From: JBOHRN01 sp050732775
Lineage (GTDB): Bacteria; Gemmatimonadota; Gemmatimonadetes; Longimicrobiales; Longimicrobiaceae
Length of the DNA stretch: 19,197 bases
NCBI GenBank assembly: GCA_050732775.1
Contig: JBOHRN010000013.1
Location: forward strand, 1-19,197
Direction of reading: 5' to 3'
A program made the position numbers and the translations under genes. This document shows positions 1 to 10,848 of this stretch, one piece after another; position 1 is the first letter of the stretch, and each line of letters begins with the position of its first letter. The notes under the pieces were generated by a model. That model did not search any database. It had not been told where the DNA came from and saw only the letters and a list, made by a program, of their open reading frames with translations.

Positions 1-38
1 CATCCGGGCCGCGGGCGTCCGGCAGGGGGGGCGCCACC

Positions 39-563
39 TCAGTCTCCGGCTTCGGCGCGGAGTCGCTCGAGAACTTGACCGCTGAGGTCCAGCGAGGGGT
101 CGGCGCTGATCAGACCTCCCCCGGCCACGTCGAAGATCAAGTCGTAGCCACCCTCCTCACGCATCTCCTCGATGACCTCCGAGATCCGTCTCATGATCGG
201 TTCGACCAGTTCGGCCTGGCGCTGCTGGGCAGTCGTCTCCAGGTCGTTCACCCGCCTTTGATAAGAGATGAACTTCTCTTGTAAGCTCTGCGCGCGCTCT
301 TGGAGAGACCCTTCGGACAGGGTCTGGCGCTGTTGTTGGAGCTCTTGTTCCTCCTGCCGGAGCTCGCCTTCCAAGCGCTCGATCTCGCTCCGGTAGCCGG
401 CCAGGTCGTCCTCGAACTGCTGCTGGGCCTGCCGGGCTCCCGGTGCCTCTGAGAGTATGCGCTGCGAGTTAATGTAGCCGATTCTCGGGGACTGCGCCTG
501 GAGCGCGCCCACCCACAGGACGAGAGCCGCTGGCAGTACGCTCAAACGGATTAACTTTATCAT
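39..563 (-). CDS. ompH: OmpH/Skp-family periplasmic chaperone
   Basis: Periplasmic chaperone that holds unfolded outer-membrane proteins on their way to BamA. The 174-residue product starts with a basic tip (MIKLIR) and a hydrophobic stretch ending in an LQAQ-type signal cleavage site near residue 24. The Skp/OmpH opening motif RIGYINSQRILSEAPG follows at about 27-42, then a long Glu/Gln/Arg-rich coiled coil (about 45-120) and a C-terminal beta segment (YDLIFDVAGGGLISADPSLDLS). The length fits the family (about 160-190 aa). A GGAG-type ribosome site sits about 10 nt before the ATG. The gene lies 45 bp downstream of bamA, the usual bamA-ompH order, so co-transcription is likely. Only 38 bp of the window follow its stop. 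In many diderms lpxD comes next, but that cannot be tested here. Confidence 0.93.
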   Translation of the reverse strand: MIKLIRLSVLPAALVLWVGALQAQSPRIGYINSQRILSEAPGARQAQQQFEDDLAGYRSEIERLEGELRQEEQELQQQRQTLSEGSLQERAQSLQEKFISYQRRVNDLETTAQQRQAELVEPIMRRISEVIEEMREEGGYDLIFDVAGGGLISADPSLDLSGQVLERLRAEAGD

Positions 564-608
564 TTCTCTTACTCCACGAATGGGTTCGGATCGCGCGGGT
601 AGACGTGT

Positions 609-3029
609 CTAAAAGCCCGGACCGAGCTTGAAGTGGAACTGCCACCCCGGCTCCGGTTTGTCGAAACCGTAGGCGTAGTCGAGCCCCAGCGGTCCGAACG
701 GGGTTACCAGCGACACCCCCACCCCCGCGCCGCGGAAGAGCCGGGTGGGGTCGATGCGAGCCGGGTCGGTCCAGATGTTGCCGGCGTCGCCGAAGAGCGA
801 GATCGAGATCTGGTCGGTGAGCCGGAGTGCCCCCTCGGCGCTGACCGTGAGGAAGGCGTTTCCGAGCGTGCCCAAGCTGTTGAGAGTTCCGCGGGGAAAG
901 TATCCACGCGGGGTAATGGTGGCTTCTTCGTACCCTCGTAGCGGCTCGCCGTAGTTGGTGCCGCCCAGGAAAAAGCGGTCGAGGGGAAAGCGGCTGGCGT
1001 CTCCGAACACCGCGCCCGTCCGCCCCTTGAGCCCGAGCACCAAGCGGATGGGGCGCTCGCCCGGCTGCGTGCCCCCGACGCTTGCCACCGGTACCCACCA
1101 CTCGGCGTCGCCGGTAAACTTACGAAAGTTTCCGTCTCCCCCCACCGGCCCGCCGGTCTGTTCCAGGTTCGCCGATTGGCGCGTGCCCGAGGTGGGAAAG
1201 ACGGGGTGGTCGGTGGTTTCCCGGGTAACGGCGAAAGAGAGCGAGCTGCCGGTGGTAGACGGCTGGCAGAAAATCGACTCCTCTACCTCGCAGTCTTCCT
1301 CCACGGCGTCGAAGCTCCGGCGCGAGATGGTGTAGCCGAGGAAGGCGCGCGTCCAGCGGAAGTCGAAGAACGGCATTCCGTACCGGAGAGAGCCACCCGT
1401 GCGCACGCTGCGGCCGTCTCCGAAGGGCGAGTAGCGGTCGTTCATGTGGAAGACCGACACGCTCCCCGATCTGCGGGTTCCGAACAAGGACGGATCGGTG
1501 TAGCTCGCCTGGAAGGTGTTGCGCCAGCCGAACTCGGCCCGCACGTTGGCCTGTTTGGCTTGGCCGAACAGGTTGGGCTGGCTATAGCCCAGGAATCCCG
1601 AGAGTCCCCCCGCCCGGCCGTACCCCCCAAAGGAGGCGCCGAAGTTGATACTGCCGGTGCGCTTCTCCTCCACCTCGAAGGTAAGGTCCACCGTACCGGT
1701 CTCGGGGTCGGGGTCGATGGCGGGCGTGGGGACGGGGGTCTCGAAAAAGCCGAGTCCGCTGATCGACTGGTAGCTCTGGATGAGCCGGTCCTCGTTGTAA
1801 AGGTCTCCGGGGTACACGAAGAGCCGGTCGCGGATCACCGATTCGTGGGTATAGTCGTTGCCCGCTATGCGCACCTCGTCGACGTAGAACGGCTGCCCTT
1901 CGCGCACGTACAGAGTCACGTCAACGGTGGGAGAGGCGCCCCGGGCGGACGGAGTGCGCTCGATCCGTGGCTCCACCTGGGCGTACAGGTACCCCTCGTT
2001 GCGGTAGAGCTGCTGGATCTCCAGAGTGGCGTCTTGGAGCGCGGCCTGGTTGAATATCTCGCCTTGCTCCCGCTCCCTGGCGGGCCCGAAGGGGAGTCCG
2101 AGCACGGAGCGGCGGCGGCTGGTGTAGACGCGCGCCAGCCGCTCGGTAGCAAAGTGGCTGTTCCCCTCGACCTCAAAGCTGCCCAGCCGGTAGCGCGGCC
2201 CCTCCTCCACTTCGATCACCAGCCGCGCCTTGCCGCTCTCCGGGTCCACGATCAGGGTGTCGGAAAGGACCGAGAAGTCGATGTAGCCACGCTCCCCGTA
2301 AAAGGCGGGAAGCCGCTCTAGGAGGTCTTCACGGAGCACTTGCGGATCAAATTTGCCGGTTCTGAACCAGAGGAAACCCTCCGGTTTGGTGCGCAGACGC
2401 TCGACTAGTTGGGCGTCGGAGAACGCCCGGTTGCCCCGGAAGTCCACCTCGGCGACGGCCAGCCGGGTCCCCTCCTGGACCTCGAAGGTGAGCCGGTAGC
2501 CATCTTCCAGCCGCACCAGCGAGGTATCCACGCTCGCCAGCCGCACGCCTTCATCGATGAGCAGTTCCCCAATCACCCGTTCGGTCTCCAAGACTACGCC
2601 GGGGTCCAGGGGAGCCCCCCCCTCCAGGCCCTCCACGGTATCGCGCACGCTCTGGGCAGAGACGCGCTCCAGTCCTCGGAAGGCGTACTCCCTGATGAAA
2701 GGGCGCTCCTCGACCTCGAAAACCAGCGAGATGGTGGTGGGGGTCTCGTCCCTGGCGTACACCTCCACCGTCTCGAAGTCGCCCGTGGCCATGAGCCGGC
2801 GGATGGCGTTTTGAATCCTGCTACCGTCCACTTCCTGTCCGGAGTGGAGCCGGGCAGTGGTGCGTACCGCGGCCGCCGAGACGCGCTCGCCGCCCCGCAC
2901 GTACACCGTGTCCAGCCGGATGGAGGCGCGGCCGGGGAGTTGGGCTGAATCGGGCTCCTGGGCCTCGGCCGGTAGCGCGCTCAAGAGTAAGAGCAGCCCA
3001 AAAGCTGCTCGGGGAAGGCGTACGGTCAT
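609..3029 (-). CDS. bamA: Outer membrane protein assembly factor BamA
   Basis: Core of the BAM complex, which folds and inserts beta-barrel proteins into the outer membrane. The 806-residue product has a signal peptide (hydrophobic 10-20, cleavage near AEAQ, residues 21-24). Five POTRA-like repeats follow at roughly 36-106, 107-187, 190-277, 281-377 and 380-455, each with a terminal G-N/G-L turn and an FEVEE- or VREGQP-like strand. The 16-strand barrel (surface antigen family) begins near 457. The conserved loop-6 motif appears as LRGYEE, and the chain ends in an aromatic beta-signal (FHFKLGPGF). The length equals that of typical BamA. It lies 42 bp downstream of clpC and 45 bp upstream of ompH. 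I see no strong ribosome-binding site before the ATG. The identification is secure, and its presence shows that the organism is diderm. Confidence 0.96.
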   Translation of the reverse strand: MTVRLPRAAFGLLLLLSALPAEAQEPDSAQLPGRASIRLDTVYVRGGERVSAAAVRTTARLHSGQEVDGSRIQNAIRRLMATGDFETVEVYARDETPTTISLVFEVEERPFIREYAFRGLERVSAQSVRDTVEGLEGGAPLDPGVVLETERVIGELLIDEGVRLASVDTSLVRLEDGYRLTFEVQEGTRLAVAEVDFRGNRAFSDAQLVERLRTKPEGFLWFRTGKFDPQVLREDLLERLPAFYGERGYIDFSVLSDTLIVDPESGKARLVIEVEEGPRYRLGSFEVEGNSHFATERLARVYTSRRRSVLGLPFGPAREREQGEIFNQAALQDATLEIQQLYRNEGYLYAQVEPRIERTPSARGASPTVDVTLYVREGQPFYVDEVRIAGNDYTHESVIRDRLFVYPGDLYNEDRLIQSYQSISGLGFFETPVPTPAIDPDPETGTVDLTFEVEEKRTGSINFGASFGGYGRAGGLSGFLGYSQPNLFGQAKQANVRAEFGWRNTFQASYTDPSLFGTRRSGSVSVFHMNDRYSPFGDGRSVRTGGSLRYGMPFFDFRWTRAFLGYTISRRSFDAVEEDCEVEESIFCQPSTTGSSLSFAVTRETTDHPVFPTSGTRQSANLEQTGGPVGGDGNFRKFTGDAEWWVPVASVGGTQPGERPIRLVLGLKGRTGAVFGDASRFPLDRFFLGGTNYGEPLRGYEEATITPRGYFPRGTLNSLGTLGNAFLTVSAEGALRLTDQISISLFGDAGNIWTDPARIDPTRLFRGAGVGVSLVTPFGPLGLDYAYGFDKPEPGWQFHFKLGPGF

Positions 3030-3071
3030 GAAAAGGTAAAAGCGGCTATTCGAGAGTGTCGTCTACGGACT

Positions 3072-5555
<2,484 letters not shown>

Positions 5556-5585
5556 GCCGCCCGTTCGAGCCGCGTTGATGGATCT

Positions 5586-6698
5586 TCAGCCGGTTTGCCG
5601 CCCGGCGCCGTTCCCGCCGTCTCCTCCGACCTCCCCGGCCAGCGAGTCGCGCACGAAGGTGGCTCGCCGCACACCCACCTCGTTCCGCTCGATGGGTTGG
5701 CCCGCCCGCTCTTCGAGGTGGGCGGACTGGGAGTGGATCATGATCTGGTTGAGCGTGAATACACTGTGCTCGGGGAGAAGTTTCAAACTCACGCCGAGCC
5801 GCACGCCGCTCAAAAGGTTCATCACCTCCTCAAAGGATATCGCCCTGGCGTGGCGGAGGATGCCGTACGCCCGCCACACTTTGTCTTCGATTACTATGGG
5901 GGCGTCGCGCAGGAGCACGGAACGGGCGTGGAGTTCGTGCTGGATAACTTGCTGGACCATCTTTTCCAGGTGGTCGACGAGGTCTTCCTCGGTACGCCCG
6001 AGGGTGGTCTGGTTGGAGATCTGGAAAAAGTTGCCCACCACTTCGGAGCCCTCTCCGTGTAACCCCCGAAAGGTAAGCCCCACCTGCATGATCCCCCTCA
6101 GCACCTTCTCTATCTCCTTGGTGAGCACCAGTCCGGGCAGGTGCATGAGCACCGACGCCCGCAGCCCCGAGCCGGTGTTGGTCGGGCACGAGGTCAGGTA
6201 GCCGAATTCGGGGTGAAAGGCGTAGGGGAGGTGTTTACCCATCTCGTCGTCCAGTCCGTCCACCGTCCGCCACGCCTCTTGCAGCCGGAAACCGCTCATC
6301 AGGGCTTGCAGCCGGAGGTGATCCTCTTCGTTGGCCATCACCGCGAGCACGCCGCCCGGCGCTATGAAGAGGACGGAGTAGTCGGGGGGATTGCCCTCGT
6401 CGCCACCGATCAGTTCCCGGCTTACCAGCCGCCTCTCGAGCAGGAGTTGGCGGGTAGAGGGGTGGACTTCCGGTATATCGATCTCGGGACCGCCGCGCAG
6501 CAGATCGGTACGTATCACCGCATCTCTGGCCATCTCCCGCACGGCGGAACGGTCGGTCGACCTGGAGTGCGGGCCAAAGCGGGGACCGCGCAGGTTACGG
6601 GCCAGCCGGATGCGCGTCGAGAGTACGATTTCGGCGTGTGGCCCGCTCGCGTCCAGCCACTCCAATCCCAGCTGGGAGAGGTCCGGCGGCTGGCTCAC
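5586..6698 (-). CDS. mcsB: McsB protein-arginine kinase
   Basis: Phosphagen-kinase-fold enzyme that phosphorylates arginine residues of proteins and so marks them for ClpCP. The 370-residue product carries the nucleotide-binding motif LSTRIRLARN (26-35), an acidic NEEDHLRLQ segment (123-131) and the hallmark cysteine motif CPTNTG (171-176, catalytic-site Cys171). It also has the family motif NQTTLGRTEEDL. The size is close to the family norm (about 355-365 aa). The start is GTG at 6698, overlapping the mcsA stop in a GTGA arrangement, so translation is probably coupled. The C-terminus is Gly-rich and low in complexity (about the last 15 residues), unlike the conserved core. The neighbours mcsA and clpC complete the arginine-phosphorylation degradation module. 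Confidence 0.95.
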   Translation of the reverse strand: MSQPPDLSQLGLEWLDASGPHAEIVLSTRIRLARNLRGPRFGPHSRSTDRSAVREMARDAVIRTDLLRGGPEIDIPEVHPSTRQLLLERRLVSRELIGGDEGNPPDYSVLFIAPGGVLAVMANEEDHLRLQALMSGFRLQEAWRTVDGLDDEMGKHLPYAFHPEFGYLTSCPTNTGSGLRASVLMHLPGLVLTKEIEKVLRGIMQVGLTFRGLHGEGSEVVGNFFQISNQTTLGRTEEDLVDHLEKMVQQVIQHELHARSVLLRDAPIVIEDKVWRAYGILRHARAISFEEVMNLLSGVRLGVSLKLLPEHSVFTLNQIMIHSQSAHLEERAGQPIERNEVGVRRATFVRDSLAGEVGGDGGNGAGRQTG

Positions 6699-7219
6699 TT
6701 GGGCGCGCTCACTTCGCGGTCCCCGAGGGACTGCTCGAGCTCGTGAATGTCGTCGCGGACCATGGCCGCGCGCTCGAAGTCCTCGTTTTCGATCGCCTTC
6801 TGCAGCCGCCGGCGCATGCTGGTCAGCCGCGCCGTGTGGTCGGCCAAGGTAGGGTCGGGCGGAAGGTACGCTTTACCCACGTGCTGGCTGGCGCCGTGCA
6901 GCCGCCGGAGGAGGTTGCGCAGGTGGCGGCTAAAGTAGTCGTAGCACTCAAAGCAGCCCAGCCGACCGGTCTTCTTGAAGTCGCTCACGGTTAGCCCGCA
7001 GAGGGGGCACTCGCCTTCGTCGGGCAGCTCCTCCGCGCCCAGCTCCTCGCCCATTTGGGCCAGGAAGTCGCTGAGGGGCGCGCTGGCTGGCGAAACGCCG
7101 GTGTCAATCCCCTTCTCCGAGGCGCACTGCTCGCACAAGTTGAGCGTGCTGATCTCGTTGTTGACGATCTGCGTCAGGTGGACCTTCGCATTCCTGCTCT
7201 CGCAGCTCTCACACTTCAT
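6695..7219 (-). CDS. mcsA: McsA, zinc-binding activator of McsB (UVR domain)
   Basis: Small adaptor that activates the McsB arginine kinase and contacts ClpC. The 174-residue product has paired zinc-binding CxxC motifs: CESC at residues 3-6 with CEQC further on, then CPLC with CFEC. A C-terminal UVR motif (SMRRRLQKAIENEDFERAAM) resembles those of UvrB/UvrC and the ClpC middle domain. I chose the ATG at 7219, because an AAGGGG ribosome-binding site lies 9 nt upstream. A TTG one codon earlier (7222) would add a single residue. The gene follows a 126-bp G-rich gap, so it is probably the first gene of the mcsA-mcsB-clpC transcript. It overlaps mcsB by 4 bp. Confidence 0.93.
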   Translation of the reverse strand: MKCESCESRNAKVHLTQIVNNEISTLNLCEQCASEKGIDTGVSPASAPLSDFLAQMGEELGAEELPDEGECPLCGLTVSDFKKTGRLGCFECYDYFSRHLRNLLRRLHGASQHVGKAYLPPDPTLADHTARLTSMRRRLQKAIENEDFERAAMVRDDIHELEQSLGDREVSAPK

Positions 7220-7222
7220 CAA

Positions 7223-7348
7223 TCAATGCCCCTTCGATGGTTGCCGGTCAAAGTTCACCGCGCCCTCCCACTCTTACTCCCTAACCCTGACCCACGGCCC
7301 CCGTTCCCCTAACCGGACGCGCGCGCGCCACCGCTCCGCCCCCTCCTC
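7223..7348 (-). promoter_or_regulatory. G-rich leader/intergenic region upstream of mcsA with G-quadruplex motif
   Basis: This gap between the lolD stop and the mcsA start is the largest between backbone genes and is where a promoter for mcsA-mcsB-clpC is expected. I could not find a convincing -35/-10 pair. On the coding (minus) strand, 7279-7309 holds five runs of at least three G separated by loops of 3, 4, 3 and 3 bases. That satisfies the usual G3+N1-7 quadruplex pattern, and two more GGG runs follow at 7264-7269. Whether it acts as a regulator is inference. Confidence 0.4.
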
Positions 7349-8035
7349 TTAGCCCTCCGCCAAGCGCCCGCCCGCCAGTACCAGCTGCCGGTCGGCGCGC
7401 GCGGCCAACCCCCGGTCGTGGGTAACTATCACGGTTGCCGAGGCGTAGGCCGCGCTCACCTCGAAGAGGAGGTCGTGGAGCCGCTCGCTAGTGCCGGTGT
7501 CCAGGTTGCCGGACGGCTCGTCGGCCAAGAGCACGGCGGGTTGGTTGGCGAGCGCGCGCGCCACCGCCACCCTTTGCTGCTCTCCGCCGGAGAGCTGGGC
7601 CGGCCTGTGCCCTAGCCGGTGGGAAAGCCCAACCGCGTCCAGGAGTTGGCGCGCCCGCTCCTCGGCCCCGGCCCGCGGCTCGCCCGCGATGAGCCGGGGC
7701 ATGGCCACGTTTTCCAAGGCGTTGAACTCGCGCAAAAGGTGGTGAAACTGGAACACGAAGCCCACCCATTCGCCGCGCAGCCGGGCCAGGGCGTCGCCGT
7801 CGAGCCCTGCCAGGGCGTGTCCCGCTAGCTCCACCTCTCCGGCGCTGGGCAGGTCCAACCCCCCGAGCAGGTGCAGGAGGGTCGACTTACCCGTGCCGCT
7901 CTCGCCGGTGATCGCCACGCTCTCCCCTTTTCCCACCTCGAGCTCCACCCCGCTGAGGACTTCGATGGGAGAGCCGTCGCCGCCCACGAACGTCTTCCGG
8001 AGTGCCCGCGCCCGCACGACGGCGCCCTCACTCAT
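7349..8035 (-). CDS. lolD: LolD-type ABC transporter ATP-binding protein
   Basis: ATPase subunit of the LolCDE (MacB-like) complex, which extracts lipoproteins from the inner membrane for delivery towards the outer membrane. The 228-residue product has Walker A GESGTGKS (44-51), Q-loop Gln96, signature LSGGEQQ (148-154), Walker B VLLADEP (168-174) and H-loop His206. The FQFHHLLREFNALENV segment (95-110) is typical of LolD/FtsE/MacB ATPases. It overlaps the upstream permease gene by 8 bp, so the two almost certainly form one transporter. The motifs alone cannot exclude another MacB-type exporter. The LolC/E-like partner in a diderm makes lipoprotein release the best call. Confidence 0.88.
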   Translation of the reverse strand: MSEGAVVRARALRKTFVGGDGSPIEVLSGVELEVGKGESVAITGESGTGKSTLLHLLGGLDLPSAGEVELAGHALAGLDGDALARLRGEWVGFVFQFHHLLREFNALENVAMPRLIAGEPRAGAEERARQLLDAVGLSHRLGHRPAQLSGGEQQRVAVARALANQPAVLLADEPSGNLDTGTSERLHDLLFEVSAAYASATVIVTHDRGLAARADRQLVLAGGRLAEG

Positions 8036-9269
8036 CCCGGATCGCCTCTACCGGCTCCAGCCGCGCCGCCCGGCGGGCGGGGTGGATGGTGGCCAGAAAG
8101 GAGATGAGCACCGCCGCCCCCATGATAAGCAACACGTCAAGCGGGCTCACCCGCACCGGGAGCCGGTCGATGAAGTACACATCCGGCGGTAGCGAAATCA
8201 ACTCGTAACGGTCTACTAGCCAAGCGGTCAGGAGCCCGAGAGAGCCACCGATGGTGGCGCCCACCGAGCCGATCACCAGCCCCTGCACCATGAACACCCT
8301 TAGCACCCGCTGGGAGGTAAAGCCCATCGACTTGAGGATGCCCACCTCCCGCGTCTTGTCGGCCACCATCATGACCAGCGTCGAAACAATGTTGAAGGCG
8401 GCGACCACCACGATCAGGAGGAGGATGAGCCCCAGCGCCAACTTCTCGAGCTGGAGGGCCGAGAAAAGGGCGGCGTTCATGGCCTTCCAGTCGTCGGCCC
8501 GGAAGGGGAAGCCGAGCCGCTCCTGCAGCCGGGCGGCCACCCGGTCCGAAGCCATCACGTCCGCCACCCGGATCTCCAGCCCAGTCACCTGGTCGTCCAT
8601 CCTGGCCACGTCTTGGGCCGCCTCCAGGGTGGTGTACATGAACTTGTTATCGTACTCGAACATCCCCGTCCGGAAGCGGCCGGCCACCTCGAACTTGCGC
8701 ATGGGCGGGATAAGCCCGCCCAGGGAGCCCACCTCGACCCCCTGGAACGAGATCACGTCTACCACGTCGCCCGCGAAGAGTCCGAAGCGGTCGGCGAGCC
8801 CCTGCCCCACCAGCAGCGGCGGGTAGCCCGACTCGGTGGTGCCCAGATCGAGCCGCCCCTCGCGCGCCCAACGGGACATGTCGGTGACCGGTTCGCCCGG
8901 AGCCCCGGGATCGATGCCCCTCAGCACCGCCGCCTCGGCGTATCCGGCCCGGTTGCGGAGCGCCACTTCGCCGTGGACGAACGGGGCCACCGCCACTACC
9001 CCTTCCACCTCGCGGGCCCGCTCGGCCGTCTCTGGCCACTCCTCCAGAGCCATCACCTGGCCGTAAGTGGTGAGCCAGATATGGGGGTTGCTGCCCAAGA
9101 TCTTGGCCCGCAGTTCGCCGGTGAGCCCGTTCATCACCGAGGTAACCAGTATGAGCGCCATCACCCCCACGGCCACCCCGCCTATCGAGATCAGCGTGAT
9201 CAGCGACAGGAAGCGGGCGCCGTGCCGGGAAGAAAGGTAGCGCCGGGCGATGGTCCACTCGAGCTTCAC
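8028..9269 (-). CDS. lolC: LolC/LolE-type lipoprotein-releasing permease
   Basis: Inner-membrane permease partner of LolD. The family opening EWTIARRYLSSRHGARF is followed by a first membrane helix (about 20-46), then a large periplasmic domain (about 48-260). Three further helices lie near the C-terminus (around LALGLILLLIVVVAAFNI, VQGLVIGSVGATIGGSLG and LDVLLIMGAAVLISFLA), before the conserved tail PARRAARLEPVEAIRDE. I chose GTG at 9269 (413 aa) because it puts the conserved KLEWTIARRYL at the very N-terminus, as in the family. A GTG at 9308 would add 13 poorly conserved residues. Only one permease gene is present, so it may work as a homodimer, as in bacteria with a single LolF-type permease, and lolC versus lolE versus lolF cannot be decided. 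The gene is 67 bp downstream of lysS (28 bp with the longer start). Confidence 0.87.
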   Translation of the reverse strand: MKLEWTIARRYLSSRHGARFLSLITLISIGGVAVGVMALILVTSVMNGLTGELRAKILGSNPHIWLTTYGQVMALEEWPETAERAREVEGVVAVAPFVHGEVALRNRAGYAEAAVLRGIDPGAPGEPVTDMSRWAREGRLDLGTTESGYPPLLVGQGLADRFGLFAGDVVDVISFQGVEVGSLGGLIPPMRKFEVAGRFRTGMFEYDNKFMYTTLEAAQDVARMDDQVTGLEIRVADVMASDRVAARLQERLGFPFRADDWKAMNAALFSALQLEKLALGLILLLIVVVAAFNIVSTLVMMVADKTREVGILKSMGFTSQRVLRVFMVQGLVIGSVGATIGGSLGLLTAWLVDRYELISLPPDVYFIDRLPVRVSPLDVLLIMGAAVLISFLATIHPARRAARLEPVEAIRDE

Positions 9270-9336
9270 GGCTAGTCCCGGGCGGCTCCCCGCTCGGACT
9301 TCGCCCACCCCGCCCCCGCGGAGCGGCGCTGGCCGC

Positions 9337-10848
9337 TCACTCCGGCCTCATGGTCGGAAAGAGGATCACGTCGCGGATCGACGGCTGGCCGGTGAGGATC
9401 ATCACCAGCCGGTCGATCCCCATGCCGAAGCCGCCGGTGGGGGGCATGCCGTACTCCAAGGCGCGCAGGTAGTCCTCGTCCAGGGCGTGGGCCTCTTCGT
9501 CTCCCCCGGCGCGGAGCTCGGCCTGGGCCTCCAGCCGCCTGCGCTGGTCCAGGGGGTCGTTTAGCTCGCTGAAGGCGTTGACCAGCTCCTTGCCCGCCAC
9601 CATCAGCTCAAACCTCTCGGCGAGGGCGGGGTCACCGCGCTTTGGCTTGGCCAGTGGCGATATCTCCAGGGGGTAATCGGTCACGAAGGTGGGCTGGATG
9701 AGCTCCGGCTCCACCAGGGCACCGAAGAGTTCGGCGATCAGACCCGCCCGGTTGAGTTGGCCGGCGTCCGCCACGCCGCACCGGTGCGCGCGCTCGCGCA
9801 GAGCGTCGTCATCGGCCGCTTTTACCTCAATTCCGCCCACCTCCCGCAAGGCGTCCAGCATCGCCACCCGCTTAAAAGGGGGCGTAAAGTCGATGACCTC
9901 TCCCTGAAAAGTCACCTTGCGCCCACCGTTCGCGACCTCCGCCACCACCTCGGACAGCATCTCCTCGGTGAGAGCCATCACCCCGTGGTAGTCCAAGTAG
10001 GCGGCGTAGAACTCGGCCATGGTGAACTCGGGGTTGTGGAAGCGGTCCATGCCCTCGTTACGGAAGTCCTTGCCGATCTCGTACACCCGCTCCAGCCCTC
10101 CCACTATCAACCGCTTGAGGTACAACTCGTCCGCGACGCGTAGGTAAAGCCGGAGGTCCAGGGCGTTGTGGTGGGTAACGAAGGGGCGGGCCAAGGCCCC
10201 GCCGTAGAGGGACTGGAGGATGGGGGTCTCTACCTCCAGAAAGCCGCGTTGGTCCAAGAAGCGGCGCACCGCCCGGATGACCCCGGCCCGTGTCTCGAAC
10301 AGTTCGCGGGTCTGGGGGTGGACGGCCAGATCCAGGTAGCGCTGCCGGTAGCGCTGCTCCCGGTCGGCCAGCCCCGAGTACACCCGCCGCTCCCCGCTCT
10401 CCGTATCGGTCTCCTCCTTGCCGAAAGGGAGCGGGCGGATCGCTTTGGAGAGAAGCTGGCAGCTCTCCACCCGCACCGTAACCTCGCCGGCGCGGGTTCG
10501 GAAGAGCCGCCCCTCCGCGCCGATCCAGTCGCCCAGGTCGAGAAGCTCCAGCAGGGAGTAACCCTCTCCCAGCTCTTCCCGCTTGAAGTATAGCTGTAGG
10601 CGGCCGCTCCGGTCGGCCAGGTGAGCGAAGACGGTCTTTCCCATGTCGCGCAGCGCCACCAGACGCCCGGCTACCCGCACGGGCGTCTGGTCGCCATCCC
10701 CGAACGCCTCCAGCGCGGCCGCCGCGGAGTGGCTGGGGTCAAAGCTGTAGGCGTACGGCTCCACCCCCCGGGCGCGGAGCCGTGCCAGCTTTTCCAGCCG
10801 GCGGCTGACCAACCGGTCGTCTCCGCCCCCGCCCGCGGCTCCGCTCAC
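9337..10848 (-). CDS. lysS: Lysyl-tRNA synthetase, class II
   Basis: Charges tRNA-Lys with lysine using ATP. The 503-residue product has an N-terminal OB-fold anticodon-binding domain (about 56-135, VRVAGRLVALRDMGKTVFAHL). The class II catalytic core contains RYRQRYLDL (167-173), motif 1 around VETPIL (206-211), motif 2 FRNEGMDRFHNPEFTMAEFY (262-281) and motif 3 GFGMGIDRL followed by RDVILFPTMRP at the C-terminus. The ARPFVTHHNALD segment is lysine-type. The open frame continues to 11139, but that part lies inside prfB. The GTG at 10848 gives family length and overlaps the prfB stop in a GTGA arrangement, so I use it. The core has LYGGALARPF where most LysRS have a TGGAAARPF-like sequence, a small variation. 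The prfB-lysS pairing is common in bacteria. Confidence 0.95.
   Translation of the reverse strand: MSGAAGGGGDDRLVSRRLEKLARLRARGVEPYAYSFDPSHSAAAALEAFGDGDQTPVRVAGRLVALRDMGKTVFAHLADRSGRLQLYFKREELGEGYSLLELLDLGDWIGAEGRLFRTRAGEVTVRVESCQLLSKAIRPLPFGKEETDTESGERRVYSGLADREQRYRQRYLDLAVHPQTRELFETRAGVIRAVRRFLDQRGFLEVETPILQSLYGGALARPFVTHHNALDLRLYLRVADELYLKRLIVGGLERVYEIGKDFRNEGMDRFHNPEFTMAEFYAAYLDYHGVMALTEEMLSEVVAEVANGGRKVTFQGEVIDFTPPFKRVAMLDALREVGGIEVKAADDDALRERAHRCGVADAGQLNRAGLIAELFGALVEPELIQPTFVTDYPLEISPLAKPKRGDPALAERFELMVAGKELVNAFSELNDPLDQRRRLEAQAELRAGGDEEAHALDEDYLRALEYGMPPTGGFGMGIDRLVMILTGQPSIRDVILFPTMRPE

Noticed and set aside
1..38. Possible start of a next gene (lpxD by usual gene order); the minus strand reads ATG at 3-1
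   Set aside because: Only the three bases at the window edge could belong to it, so no coding evidence exists.
1176..2321. Long plus-strand open frame (and similar ones at 3760-5028 and 11974-13494)
   Set aside because: They lie antisense to bamA, clpC and the zinc-ribbon/GGDEF genes, show no recognisable domain, and long antisense frames are expected in GC-rich coding DNA.
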